A DNA stretch of 64,000 bases, from NCBI RefSeq assembly GCF_000296385.1, contig NZ_JH815185.1, positions 886,317 to 950,316 on the forward strand. The letters run 5' to 3'. A program made the position numbers and the translations under genes. The stretch comes from Lachnoanaerobaculum sp. OBRC5-5 (GTDB lineage Bacteria; Bacillota; Clostridia; Lachnospirales; Lachnospiraceae). Below are positions 42,769 to 51,407 of this stretch, one piece after another. The notes below the pieces were generated by a model that saw only the letters and a list, made by a program, of their open reading frames with translations, was not told the origin of the DNA and searched no databases. Positions within the stretch are counted from its first letter, which is position 1; each line of letters begins with the position of its first letter.

Positions 42769-42884
42769 AGTTTCCCTCATATTTTTATATATTTATAAAT
42801 CAAATTATACTTAATGGAATTTTATTATATCATATTAAAAGAAATATTTTATAAAATGAATTTTAACATATTCTTTGTAATCAT

Positions 42885-42913
42885 TTGACTTGTAAGTACA
42901 CTGCACATATAAT
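42885..42913 (+). promoter_or_regulatory. promoter of the MATE exporter gene
   Basis: -35 TTGACT (42885-42890), 17-bp spacer, -10 TATAAT (42908-42913). The leader contains the small hairpin CTCTTAAATAAGAG. Confidence 0.85.
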
Positions 42914-42962
42914 GGTAAAATCACGCTCTTAAATAAGAGATTTATCAGTATGGAGGATTATT

Positions 42963-44321
42963 ATGTACACCGCTACAAAAGGCAGCTCATCTTTTAATAA
43001 AGATATTTTAAGGCTTGCCGTTCCGATAGTTTTACAAAATATTGTTACAACCGCTGTAAATTCTGCTGACGTAATAATGCTGGGCTTTGTAGGACAAGAC
43101 GCACTTTCAGCCGGATCACTGGCAAATCAGGTTATGTTTATATTAAACCTTGTATATACAGGTATTTCATCCGGTGTCATAATGCTTGCCGCACAATACT
43201 GGGGGAAAAAGGATACAAAGACAATCGAACATATAATGGGCATAGGTATGCAGCTGTCCATGTTTATATCAAGTATGTTTTTTATTATGGCATTCTTTTT
43301 TCCACATATTTTAATGAGGATTTTTACAAATGATATCAACTTGATTACTTCAGGCATACCTTATCTTAGAATGGTAAGTTTCTCATATCTTTTTATGAGT
43401 TTTTCTCAAGTATATCTATGTGCAATGAGAAGTATAGAAAGAGTTCATTTCTCGACTGTTACAAATGCAGTTGCACTGATTTTAAATATTATCTTTAATG
43501 CAGTTTTTATTTTCGGACTGTTCGGTGCACCAAAGCTTGGAATACTTGGTGTTGCACTGGCAACCGTAATTGCAAGAGGTGTTGAGTTTACAATATGTGT
43601 TATAGATAATTTTATACCGAAAGCCATTCATTTTCATATAAAGAATATTTTGGAAGTAAATAAAATATTATTTTTTGATTTTATGAAATATTCTCTTCCT
43701 GCATTCGGAAATGAGATAGTTTGGGGAGTGGCCTTTTCTATGTACTCTGTTATTATGGGGCATCTTGACAGTGATATAGTGGCGGCAAATGCAGTAGTTG
43801 TGGTTGCAAGAAATCTTGGTACTGTGGCCTGTTTCGGTATAGCTGACGCAGGAGCAATTATCCTTGGAAAATCAATAGGTTCCGGAAATACCGATACTAT
43901 AAAGTCCGATTCTTCACACTTTGTTAAAATAACAAGTATGTCTGCAGTTGTAGGTGGAATAGTTATATTTCTTTTACGACCTGTATTTTTCACTATGGCT
44001 GATTTAACTCCTACTGCACAGAGTTATCTAAGCATAATGCTTTTTATAAATATGTATTATATAGTAGGCCAGGCATTCAATACGGCAATGATTTGCGGTG
44101 TTTTCAGATCGGGTGGTGATTCAAAATGGGGATTTTTCTGTGACATAATAGATATGTGGTGCTATTCGGTTCCGCTTGGCTTTATATCTGCTTTTGTTCT
44201 TAAGCTTCCGCCGATGTGGGTATACTTCCTTATTTGTACTGATGAGTTTGTAAAGATTCCTTTTGTTTATAAGCATTATAAGAGTTATAAATGGCTGAAA
44301 AATATTACAAGAGATTTTTAA
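42963..44321 (+). CDS. MATE-family multidrug/cation exporter
   Basis: A 452-residue membrane protein with twelve predicted helices in two similar halves. LRLAVPIVLQNIVTTAVNSADVIMLG at the start and AGAIILGKSIGSGN in the second half are MATE signatures. It exports cationic compounds in exchange for Na+ or H+. ATG 42963 after GGAGG. Single gene with its own promoter and terminator; substrate unknown. Confidence 0.94.
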   Translation: MYTATKGSSSFNKDILRLAVPIVLQNIVTTAVNSADVIMLGFVGQDALSAGSLANQVMFILNLVYTGISSGVIMLAAQYWGKKDTKTIEHIMGIGMQLSMFISSMFFIMAFFFPHILMRIFTNDINLITSGIPYLRMVSFSYLFMSFSQVYLCAMRSIERVHFSTVTNAVALILNIIFNAVFIFGLFGAPKLGILGVALATVIARGVEFTICVIDNFIPKAIHFHIKNILEVNKILFFDFMKYSLPAFGNEIVWGVAFSMYSVIMGHLDSDIVAANAVVVVARNLGTVACFGIADAGAIILGKSIGSGNTDTIKSDSSHFVKITSMSAVVGGIVIFLLRPVFFTMADLTPTAQSYLSIMLFINMYYIVGQAFNTAMICGVFRSGGDSKWGFFCDIIDMWCYSVPLGFISAFVLKLPPMWVYFLICTDEFVKIPFVYKHYKSYKWLKNITRDF

Positions 44322-44326
44322 AATAA

Positions 44327-44362
44327 AAGACTTAGTATTAATCTATTCCAATACTAAGTCTT
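44327..44362 (+). terminator. terminator of the MATE gene
   Basis: 13-bp arms AAGACTTAGTATT and AATACTAAGTCTT, then AAATTCTTTTT. Just past the stop. Confidence 0.8.
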
Positions 44363-44471
44363 AAATTCTTTTTAAAATCCACTAAATTTTAATTTTTATA
44401 CAGTAATATATTAGGTGTAAGTCATAATAGAACTAAATGACTTTCATCACAAATCAATGTAAGGTGATATT

Positions 44472-45209
44472 TTACTTCTCTTCAATTTTGCCTATAACAT
44501 TTTGCGTCAGCGAAGGACTATTTGGGTTAGCTGGTTGAAAATACTTTGTTGCAACTCCTCCAATTTCTCTTATTCCATTATCAATTATTCCAAAAACATT
44601 CTTCATATCTTCATTCATTAACTTAGAAAATGCAGCTGAACGTTCTGTTATAATCATTAATTGATTAGTTACCTCTTCTCTAATAATATCGTCACCTGTT
44701 CCATCAGGAAATATTTCTTTCAAATTCTTAATACTATCATACATTTGTATTTTATATTTATTCTGTAAGTCTAAATATTCTTTTTCCTTTTCATTATATA
44801 ATGATATTATTCTTCCTCTTGTATCTACGGCGATATTTGCGATAACATTAGCAAGTTGAGTAGCAGCTTCTGCCATTTCTTTTCTATATTTAACCTCTAA
44901 CTGCACCATTTTTTCTTTACGTAGCAAATCACTATCTAAAATCATTTGATTAATTTCTTCTTCTGCCTTTCGCTCTTCCAGTGAAAGTTTGATTTCTCTT
45001 TCCTTCCTATCCAGTTCTAAGTCAACTTCAAACTGCTTAAGTTTTATATCAAGTTCTTGCTTATGTTCTGCTAGTCTTTTTTCATTATTTATATCGATTT
45101 GTTTTAACGGCTGTCTCATAGCATCACATAATAAATGTAAAGGTTCATATATTATGTCATCAACTTTGTCAAACATACCAAAAATTTTAAATACATTTTT
45201 TGCTTCCAT
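44472..45209 (-). CDS. coiled-coil protein, last gene of the GTPase operon
   Basis: A 245-residue, largely helical protein, not recognised. Residues 38-115 are a long charged coiled coil (KRLAEHKQELDIKLKQFEVD, LDRKEREIKLSLEERKAEEE). A second helical part at 150-215 follows an alanine-rich stretch (AEAATQLANVIANIAVD). No membrane helix or signal. It lies one base after the preceding gene, so it is part of the same transcript. It may be a structural or effector partner of the GTPase; that is a guess from position. Confidence 0.7.
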   Translation of the reverse strand: MEAKNVFKIFGMFDKVDDIIYEPLHLLCDAMRQPLKQIDINNEKRLAEHKQELDIKLKQFEVDLELDRKEREIKLSLEERKAEEEINQMILDSDLLRKEKMVQLEVKYRKEMAEAATQLANVIANIAVDTRGRIISLYNEKEKEYLDLQNKYKIQMYDSIKNLKEIFPDGTGDDIIREEVTNQLMIITERSAAFSKLMNEDMKNVFGIIDNGIREIGGVATKYFQPANPNSPSLTQNVIGKIEEK

Positions 45210-45210
45210 T

Positions 45211-45687
45211 TTAATTCTCCTTAAACTTTAATTTTTCTATATTCTTATTTAACATCTTTCTGTCTCTTTCAAACGCAACTTCCATCTGTTTTATAACATT
45301 ATCCCAATTACAATTTGTGTTAATAATATCTTTAAGTAATCGCTTTTTTTCCTCAAATATTGTAATATCAAAATCTGATTTATTCCATTTCTCGATAAAT
45401 TCACTATAAAACTTTGCAATAATTGAAATTATATATTCCCTATCCAATGATAAATAAAACTTATTATCTATTATTTCATTCATCTTCTTAAAATGTAATT
45501 CAATCCACTCTAATTCATATAATTCGAGCTTAGTTTTATATATTAGTTTTTCAGAATCACTATATAAAGCATTATATAAATCAGGATTTGTACCATAAAG
45601 AGTATCTTCGATGCATTTTATTCTGCAATCTTTAATACTGAGAAGTAACCTATTGTATATAGTATCAGTCTGTAGAAATGTTTTCAT
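45211..45687 (-). CDS. helical protein of unknown function, GTPase operon
   Basis: A 158-residue helical protein without a recognised family. It has clusters such as LYELEWIELHFKKMNEIID and FYSEFIEKWNKSDFD, and a charged C-terminus. Start ATG 45687 (AAAGAG before it) is preferred to 45711, giving an overlap of 23 nt with the previous gene. The base composition is the lowest in GC of the window, as for its operon neighbours. Confidence 0.62.
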   Translation of the reverse strand: MKTFLQTDTIYNRLLLSIKDCRIKCIEDTLYGTNPDLYNALYSDSEKLIYKTKLELYELEWIELHFKKMNEIIDNKFYLSLDREYIISIIAKFYSEFIEKWNKSDFDITIFEEKKRLLKDIINTNCNWDNVIKQMEVAFERDRKMLNKNIEKLKFKEN

Positions 45688-46087
45688 AATACTCTTTTCC
45701 CAATTTTTCATTCACAGCATTTTTAAATTGATTAATATTTTTTATAGCAAAATCATTTATCAATGATTCACTTAATGAGAAGCTTCTATCCATATTTGCC
45801 GTAAGTTGTTCAACCCAAATACTTTTTATCTTACTATCAATTCCATCATCCTCTTCTAACTTTTGAATAATATTAGGTAGTACTGTGCCATAAAAGGTCT
45901 TTTGTTCATCTCTAAATTCCTTCAACATATTATAAATCATCGTTATTTCTGTAGAGTGTTTTTTTAACAACTCCATATAATGCTTTTCATAATCATATAG
46001 TACTTGAATTGGTATGTCCCTTTTTTTTGTAGCAATATCTTCAAATTCACTAAAACAATTCCCATATATTTTCTGTTCTTTGTTCAT
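45665..46087 (-). CDS. helical protein of unknown function, GTPase operon
   Basis: About 140 residues, helical and acidic, with no family recognised. Blocks such as LYDYEKHYMELLKKHSTEI and VLPNIIQKLEEDDGIDSK suggest coiled-coil or helical bundle structure. Two ATG lie at the start (46093 and 46087); the second fits GGAG in CTAGGAGATGATA-like spacing slightly better. The start lies inside the alternative frame that extends the upstream gene. Confidence 0.6.
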   Translation of the reverse strand: MNKEQKIYGNCFSEFEDIATKKRDIPIQVLYDYEKHYMELLKKHSTEITMIYNMLKEFRDEQKTFYGTVLPNIIQKLEEDDGIDSKIKSIWVEQLTANMDRSFSLSESLINDFAIKNINQFKNAVNEKLGKEYYENISTD

Positions 46088-46250
46088 TATCATCTCCTAA
46101 TATTTTAATAATACATATACATTTCTCACCTGTATTGCATTTAATACAAATTTTTGCTTTACCATTTTTTACTTTATGAACAACCACATTATAATAATTA
46201 GTGCTAATATCATTAAGCAACTGAGTAGTAGTATCCAATTTTTTTTTTTG
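46050..46250 (-). other. out-of-frame C-terminal continuation past the A11 tract
   Basis: A second open frame, continuing as KKKLDTTTQLLNDISTN and ending GDDNEQRTENIWELF, with four Cys in the middle (ICIKCNTGEKCICI). It becomes the C-terminus of the 47040 gene if one A is lost or skipped. It overlaps the start of the following gene by about 40 nt. Confidence 0.6.
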
Positions 46251-47040
46251 AATATTTTGCTTCATTTGAATCAAGTGTATTATTATTTGTATTCTGTCTA
46301 TAATCATTATTATCTATAGAACAAGTATCATTGGTATTATTACTGTATGCCTTTAAAATCCTTGTAATATTATTTTGGGAGGTTGTAAGTATAGTAAATT
46401 CACTATTTTTAATACTATTGTAATCTAAAATATTACTACAAAATGAAAAGTACTGTTTTTCCTGGCAACAAGAATAGTATAAAAACAGCTTATAGTCTGT
46501 TATAATATTGTACTCATAATAAATTTTCTCACCAATCTTCTCATATGAAATGGTTTCATACTTTACATTATTGTCTGTTGCTAAATCCACTTCCTTAAAA
46601 TCCATAAGTAATACTTCTTGATATGAACTTTTCCATTTTTGATATATAGCATCAAGATAGATACTCCACAAATATTCTAGCGAAACACTTTGATAATGAT
46701 CCGTATTCCTCTTATCAATAACAATTCCTATAAAGGCATAGATACTTCTCCCCTTATTATCACAAAATAGCTCTTCTGATTTTATTTTATCAGTATCATT
46801 TAAATCTAACTTACAGCAAATGTCCTTTAAAAAACCAACAACACCTGCAATACGATACTTTTCATTATCTAACACAACCCAACGGAATCCACTTAATCCA
46901 TCTATATCTACAGTAGATCCTAATACACTCTTCCTTGCCCACTTTATATCTGAATCCATAAATTCACATGGCCTTACTAGAAACTCGGAATTAAAATCAC
47001 AAAAAAAAGTTCTTGTATGTATAATTGGTGCTATTTTCAT
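46213..47040 (-). pseudogene. unknown GTPase-operon protein, frame cut at a run of 11 A
   Basis: A 275-residue frame from ATG 47040 (GAGG 7 nt before). No family recognised; the N-terminal 100 residues (MKIAPIIHTRTFF, SGFRWVVLDNEKYRIAGVVG, GRSIYAFIGIVI) look like a folded beta-rich domain. The frame stops soon after an A11 tract (46239-46249). The other frame past the tract (46250 to 46050) is open for 65 more codons and overlaps the next gene. With ten A the two would join. It may be a phase-variable or slippage-dependent gene, or simply broken. Confidence 0.6.
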
Positions 47041-48059
47041 TTTAGTACCTCACTGAATGATGTTCTTTCTCCATTAATATAAACATTAGGTATATTCTCC
47101 AACTCTTTAATTAACTTACCACCATTGTTATTCATAGCATTTATTAAATTACTAATTTGGGTATTATTGTCTGCTTCTATCTTTAATTCATTTGTAAGTC
47201 TATCAATATATTTTCTATTTTAAAAAATTAATTTGTTTTCTTCTATCTTCTTTTGTTGATTCAATTCATTTGTTATACTTTGTCTTTTTCTAAGATTCTC
47301 TACTGAATCTTGAATTTTCTTACTTAAAGCAAACCAAATTCCCATAAAAATAGGTAAGTGAATATTTATTGGCTTCATCCTTCCAGAACCATCTTCATTC
47401 ATAATATTTACACCAATTGATACCGGAATAATTGTAACAATTTTTTCAACTTCATTTTTTACAAAAAATGGACTAAATGCCTCTTCTATTATCTCACACA
47501 ACTCCTCTTCATCTGTATCATCTTTACAAACATCATATTTTGTAACAATGATTGCAGTTGGTGGGATAGATTTATTTGTCTTTTGATAATCAGAAAAAAA
47601 TGTATTTATTACATTACTACAGTTATCTCTTATATTATCAATTTTTTCTTCTGTATCATTGCCTACTAATAATGCTCCATCTACACAAATAAATATGCTA
47701 CTTGAATTATTTATAGCCTGTTTCACATTCTCATATTCTTCAAGACTTCCAGAATTTTTTCTGTCCAATAATCCACCGGGATAATCAACCCAATCAAAAG
47801 ACATAACAGTATTGTATCCATATTGTAAATCAAATACATATTTTGATATATTGTCAGTTCCAGCTGGAAATCTCTTTTCTCTACTTAAAGTCACATCAGA
47901 TAATCTTGCATATCTATCTCTGAGCTGAACATCTGCATCATCATCTGTTGCAATTGTATAACCTTTTAATCCAGAACTCATTTTATAGTACAATACCAAT
48001 AAATAACACGTTTTTCCGGAACCTGACATTCCCAGTATTGTAATTTGTGTATCTGCCAT
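47037..48059 (-). pseudogene. P-loop GTPase, interrupted by an in-frame TAA
   Basis: A GTPase of the TRAFAC type, founder gene of its operon. G1 is GMSGSGKTCYL, G3 is DYPGG (in FDWVDYPGG) and G4 is TKYD; the C-terminus is a coiled coil. A TAA at 47220-47222 ends the frame at 279 residues, but the same frame stays open for 60 more codons, ending in a TGA that overlaps the next gene's ATG (ATGA at 47040-47037). The longer frame is thus probably ancestral. ATG 48059 has GGAAGG before it. It resembles conflict-system GTPases (DO-GTPase-like), inferred only. Confidence 0.7.
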
Positions 48060-48121
48060 TGCATTTCCTTCCATTTATTACAAAATAATTATTTAATTTT
48101 TAAAATAAAAATTCACATAAT

Positions 48122-48150
48122 ATTGTATATTTATATCCATAAATAGTCAA
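48122..48150 (-). promoter_or_regulatory. promoter of the GTPase operon
   Basis: Minus strand: -35 TTGACT (48150-48145), 17-bp spacer, -10 TACAAT (48127-48122). The leader is about 55 nt. Confidence 0.75.
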
Positions 48151-48293
48151 TAAAATTTTAAGTAAACCGTAATTTATTGTAAGGCAAATATCGTTTTATC
48201 TTAATATATTGTAAATAAATCTATTCTTAAATCCAGGTAAGAATCACATATTATATTCATTGACTATATCGTAAGAATCTTTTTTAAATAATA
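48151..48293. other. AT-rich gap between the accessory operons
   Basis: Together with the promoter this makes about 280 bp without a gene. Nothing further recognised. Confidence 0.5.
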
Positions 48294-48334
48294 TATAAAA
48301 ATAGGGTGAAAATCTTTTCTAGAAATTTCACCCT
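48294..48334 (-). terminator. terminator of the small-gene (immunity-like) operon
   Basis: AGGGTGAAA and TTTCACCCT over a 14-nt loop, then ATTTTTATATA on the minus strand, 5 nt past the last stop. Confidence 0.8.
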
Positions 48335-48339
48335 TTATT

Positions 48340-48765
48340 TTATAGAAGATTGTTATTTAAACTAACCCAATTTAAATTACCTACTTCTTTTAAAATTCTA
48401 ATTCTTCCATCATACCTGTTTTTAAGTACAACTTCATCCTCCACAGATATATCTGTATACCAATGATTAAGACTTGCATATTTTCCTCTGTGAATATCTA
48501 TGATTACAGTCGTTATAGGATCCCAGGTTTTCTTTTTAACACTCTCTGTAATCACATAATATGCGTCTAAGAATACAAGATTTCTTCCATACATCCAAAA
48601 CGGAAGTTCTCTGTCTAACAGTGGAAGCTTTGCAGAGAAAATAAAATCCCCCATCGGTGGCTCCGTTTCATAGTTTAATTCAATCTCACTTCCAAAATAA
48701 GCAATTGTTGCCCCGTAACAACCTACACTTACAGGTACACCTTCTTCGGCTATTATAAAATCCAT
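48340..48765 (-). CDS. hypothetical protein, last gene of the immunity-like operon
   Basis: A 141-residue protein of mixed sheet character, not recognised. Features: EEGVPVSVGCYGATIAYFGSE early, and WDPITTVIIDIHRGKYASLNHW in the C-terminal half. No signal peptide, membrane helix or catalytic motif. It follows the SF0329 gene by 18 nt and AAAGGA lies before ATG 48765. An immunity-type role is inferred from company. Confidence 0.65.
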   Translation of the reverse strand: MDFIIAEEGVPVSVGCYGATIAYFGSEIELNYETEPPMGDFIFSAKLPLLDRELPFWMYGRNLVFLDAYYVITESVKKKTWDPITTVIIDIHRGKYASLNHWYTDISVEDEVVLKNRYDGRIRILKEVGNLNWVSLNNNLL

Positions 48766-48782
48766 ATATTTCCTTTCAAAGT

Positions 48783-49274
48783 CTATACTATCCCCTCCGC
48801 ATTCATTCGAATGGCAAAGAACTCTTTAATTGAATCAGGTTCATTTTCTATACTTTCTTTCATGGATATAAGTTTCCTTTTTCCGACTCTTCTATCCAAA
48901 ACAGCAAATATCCTCACGAGTAAATTATCGCTATACAAACTCTTTTCAATGCTCTGATTGTCAAACTCATCAAATGCCTTATAAAAACATGTTTGATCGA
49001 ACACTCCAAGCTTTATGGCGGTATCGTCCATAAATGCAAACTCTTCGCTCATACGTCTTTCATATTTTTCATCTTTGGGAAATGACTCCGCTTTTGTCCA
49101 ATTATGATAATAACAACCCTTTATAATCTCTTTACCTTTATATCTTATAGCTGCCCTGCCCTCATGATCCGGGGATCTGCTATAAGATGTCGCAAAATAG
49201 CTGATATGTCCCTTTAAACTTTCCGCCAGATATTCGCTTTCCATTCTTTTTCTAATACCGCTCCAACTTGACAT
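48783..49274 (-). CDS. SF0329-family protein
   Basis: A 163-residue protein beginning SSWSGIRKRMESEYLAESL with HISYFATSYSRSPDHEGRAAI, the family pattern of SF0329 proteins (named after a Shigella protein). Members occur in immunity-gene arrays of many phyla, without a described activity. GGAGGG before ATG 49274. The whole family length is present. Confidence 0.75.
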   Translation of the reverse strand: MSSWSGIRKRMESEYLAESLKGHISYFATSYSRSPDHEGRAAIRYKGKEIIKGCYYHNWTKAESFPKDEKYERRMSEEFAFMDDTAIKLGVFDQTCFYKAFDEFDNQSIEKSLYSDNLLVRIFAVLDRRVGKRKLISMKESIENEPDSIKEFFAIRMNAEGIV

Positions 49275-49286
49275 ATTCCCTCCAAA

Positions 49287-49526
49287 CTATAAATTCGTGT
49301 TATCATAAAGCTCCTCAAAATATTCATTTAAATTATGATATATTTTCATATCCTCTTCATCATCGCCTCTTAAAACCACACAAATATTTTTATTTTCCAT
49401 ATCTGCAAACACAAAATTATACTCACCAAAGTAAGCTTGGTAGCCGTATTTTATTAGAGTCAATATCTGACCAACCTTAAAGTTAAAAATACTCTTTCTG
49501 ACAATATACGTATTGCCTGTTTTCAT
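49287..49526 (-). CDS. small hypothetical protein
   Basis: A 79-residue protein, beta-rich at the start (GNTYIVRKSIFNFKVGQILTL) with a C-terminal helix (NLNEYFEELYDN). The layout resembles DUF3601, but I am not sure. AGAGGG precedes ATG 49526; two bases from the next stop. Likely an immunity-type protein by context. Confidence 0.6.
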   Translation of the reverse strand: MKTGNTYIVRKSIFNFKVGQILTLIKYGYQAYFGEYNFVFADMENKNICVVLRGDDEEDMKIYHNLNEYFEELYDNTNL

Positions 49527-49528
49527 TA

Positions 49529-49882
49529 CTAGTCCCTCTTATAAAAATATAAATATGGGTAGTTTACAATCTCTTCATGCCAGTTATCATCATGCTTTAT
49601 TATAACCTTTCCATTTTCATCATAACACCTTGCAACTATCGGTGCACTCTCTCCGGATTTTATTTTCCAAACCAATATTCCGTCCTCAAGCCCTGAATCA
49701 GGTGAATCGGTCTTTATATATTTTCCCAAATAGCAATCCCACCTTCCAAAAGGCAACTTATCATACACGATATTGACAAACTCTGCCAAGGTATCCGGCA
49801 AAATAAATGTATCGGGATTAGGTGCGTTTACATCATCTCCCATGCACATACTGCTCCTGCCCATATAGACTTTTATTTGCAT
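49529..49882 (-). CDS. hypothetical protein
   Basis: A 117-residue cytoplasmic protein of unknown family. Blocks: IKVYMGRSSMCMGDDVNAPN, LPDTLAEFVNIVYDKLPFG and the aromatic end NYPYLYFYKRD. AAGGAG precedes ATG 49882. It lies in the middle of the fourteen-gene run. Confidence 0.6.
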   Translation of the reverse strand: MQIKVYMGRSSMCMGDDVNAPNPDTFILPDTLAEFVNIVYDKLPFGRWDCYLGKYIKTDSPDSGLEDGILVWKIKSGESAPIVARCYDENGKVIIKHDDNWHEEIVNYPYLYFYKRD

Positions 49883-49892
49883 ACTCTTCTCC

Positions 49893-50453
49893 TTAAAATT
49901 TATATAAAAGAGGGAATATCAATCCTACATCAATAGCCATAAATCCAAATATAATACACAAAGAACCCACGAATATAGTTAGCCCCTTAACATTTTCACG
50001 AATCTGTATGGAGAACTTCTTATAATCAATAACCCTGTTATTTATAATATTTTCTCTTTCTTCTACACTGTCCGTTAATGAGATATTATAGCTTCCTCTA
50101 TCCGCATCAAATGTATACAGTTTGACTCTGGCATCCTTAATACTGCTTGTCGTAGTCCTAAAAAAATCCGGATATAATATTACAAACTCTCCTGTAGCAT
50201 TATTTTTTAGTTTAATATCTAAATTATATATAGGAGATACTGAATACTTTTTTCCCGAAAGCCATATATCATATTTACCGCCATCCTCAAGTCTAAAGCT
50301 TCCGTCTATTAAGCTTACGGGCATTTCATATATCATCTTAGCCTTGGCAAATAATCTGACTTTTTTTATGCCGATAACCACCAGATATATTCCCACAGGT
50401 ACAAGAAGAAACAATAAATATTTTAAATCCTTAATAGATTGTAACCAAGACAT
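49893..50453 (-). CDS. membrane protein with extracytoplasmic or cytosolic beta domain
   Basis: A 186-residue protein with a helix at about 9-29, a beta-rich middle (VSLIDGSFRLEDGGKYDIWLSG and VRLYTFD-like strands to residue 135) and another hydrophobic pair of segments at about 150-183. No family recognised. It overlaps the DUF1877 gene by 23 nt. It is the only membrane protein of the run, perhaps an immunity protein for a membrane-acting or periplasmic toxin. Confidence 0.65.
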   Translation of the reverse strand: MSWLQSIKDLKYLLFLLVPVGIYLVVIGIKKVRLFAKAKMIYEMPVSLIDGSFRLEDGGKYDIWLSGKKYSVSPIYNLDIKLKNNATGEFVILYPDFFRTTTSSIKDARVKLYTFDADRGSYNISLTDSVEERENIINNRVIDYKKFSIQIRENVKGLTIFVGSLCIIFGFMAIDVGLIFPLLYKF

Positions 50454-50934
50454 TTCCGTCTACCTCCAAAACTTCCTTATAAAAATCTTTCATTCTTTCA
50501 AAACAGTCAAGAAGATCTTCTTTTATTTCATCTTCTTCCTCTTCATAGTCCCAAATATTAGGATATAACTCCGCCTCTTTACCTTCTTCCAAAGCAAAGC
50601 TTTCCAAAGCGGTTTCCATATCAAAATCTTCAAGTACTTTTAATATATCAGCAACCCTGTCTTTTTTTGTATAGGCTATAAAATCATCTATTTCCTCTAT
50701 AGAAGTTACACCTACCACCGCTTCACTGAGAGGATCTTCCCATATAGGATCTGACGCACTTACTCCTGTTAACATATAATGAAGAAGATCCCAGTTCTTA
50801 TCTATATCAAGAAGTATTTCCGCCTTCTCATTCCAATCTTCAACCATTTCAAAGATATCTTCCTCATTGTCTAAGTTTTTAAGTGTTTCCAAATCTTCAT
50901 CACTTAAATATTGATAGTTTGCTCTAAGTCCCAT
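50431..50934 (-). CDS. DUF1877 (YfbM-like) protein
   Basis: A 167-residue protein of the DUF1877 family. MGLRANYQYLSDEDLETL at the start, the signature DIDKNWDLLHYMLTG, then DPLSEAVVG, match E. coli YfbM. The family is frequent in polymorphic-toxin immunity arrays; no biochemical function is known. GGAG precedes ATG 50934. Confidence 0.85.
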   Translation of the reverse strand: MGLRANYQYLSDEDLETLKNLDNEEDIFEMVEDWNEKAEILLDIDKNWDLLHYMLTGVSASDPIWEDPLSEAVVGVTSIEEIDDFIAYTKKDRVADILKVLEDFDMETALESFALEEGKEAELYPNIWDYEEEEDEIKEDLLDCFERMKDFYKEVLEVDGNVLVTIY

Positions 50935-50954
50935 TTTTATTTTCTCCTTAAAAA

Positions 50955-51389
50955 TTAAAATATTTTTATAAATCTTTTTTGTAACTTATCGGATTTGTAT
51001 CCTATATTCTCATAAAATTTATGTGCTTCTACACGATGATTTGCCGAACTCAGTCTGATAAATGAAATACCGTTATCTATAGCATATTTTTCGATATGGC
51101 GCATTAATTTTTTGCCGACTCCATTGCCACGGAAATCAGGATCAACAGCCAACCCCAATATATTAAGTCCGGTATCACTATACACACTTTCATACACCTG
51201 TGCATGAACAAATCCGATAACCTTTTTTGTATTCTCATCTTCATATACTGCAATAATATGATTTTTATTATCACATGACAATTTCTTTATCTGATTCTCA
51301 ACTGTACTTATATCAACATCATAGCCCAATGATGTTTTACATATTTTTTTTATATCTTCTGCATCGGATATATTTATTTCTCTTATCAT
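50955..51389 (-). CDS. GNAT-family acetyltransferase
   Basis: A 144-residue N-acetyltransferase. The acetyl-CoA site is GLAVDPDFRGNGVGKKLMRHIE (motif A RGNGVG), followed by SANHRVEAHKFYENIGY (motif B). The substrate cannot be inferred. Among immunity-like genes it could modify a toxin or an antibiotic; this is a guess from position. Confidence 0.9.
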   Translation of the reverse strand: MIREINISDAEDIKKICKTSLGYDVDISTVENQIKKLSCDNKNHIIAVYEDENTKKVIGFVHAQVYESVYSDTGLNILGLAVDPDFRGNGVGKKLMRHIEKYAIDNGISFIRLSSANHRVEAHKFYENIGYKSDKLQKRFIKIF

Positions 51390-51407
51390 ATATTTTAAAC
51401 TATCCTC

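Noticed and set aside
44472..48059. Prophage or conjugative element remnant
   Set aside because: No integrase, capsid, portal, relaxase or terminase genes on either side, and the genes form one compact operon.
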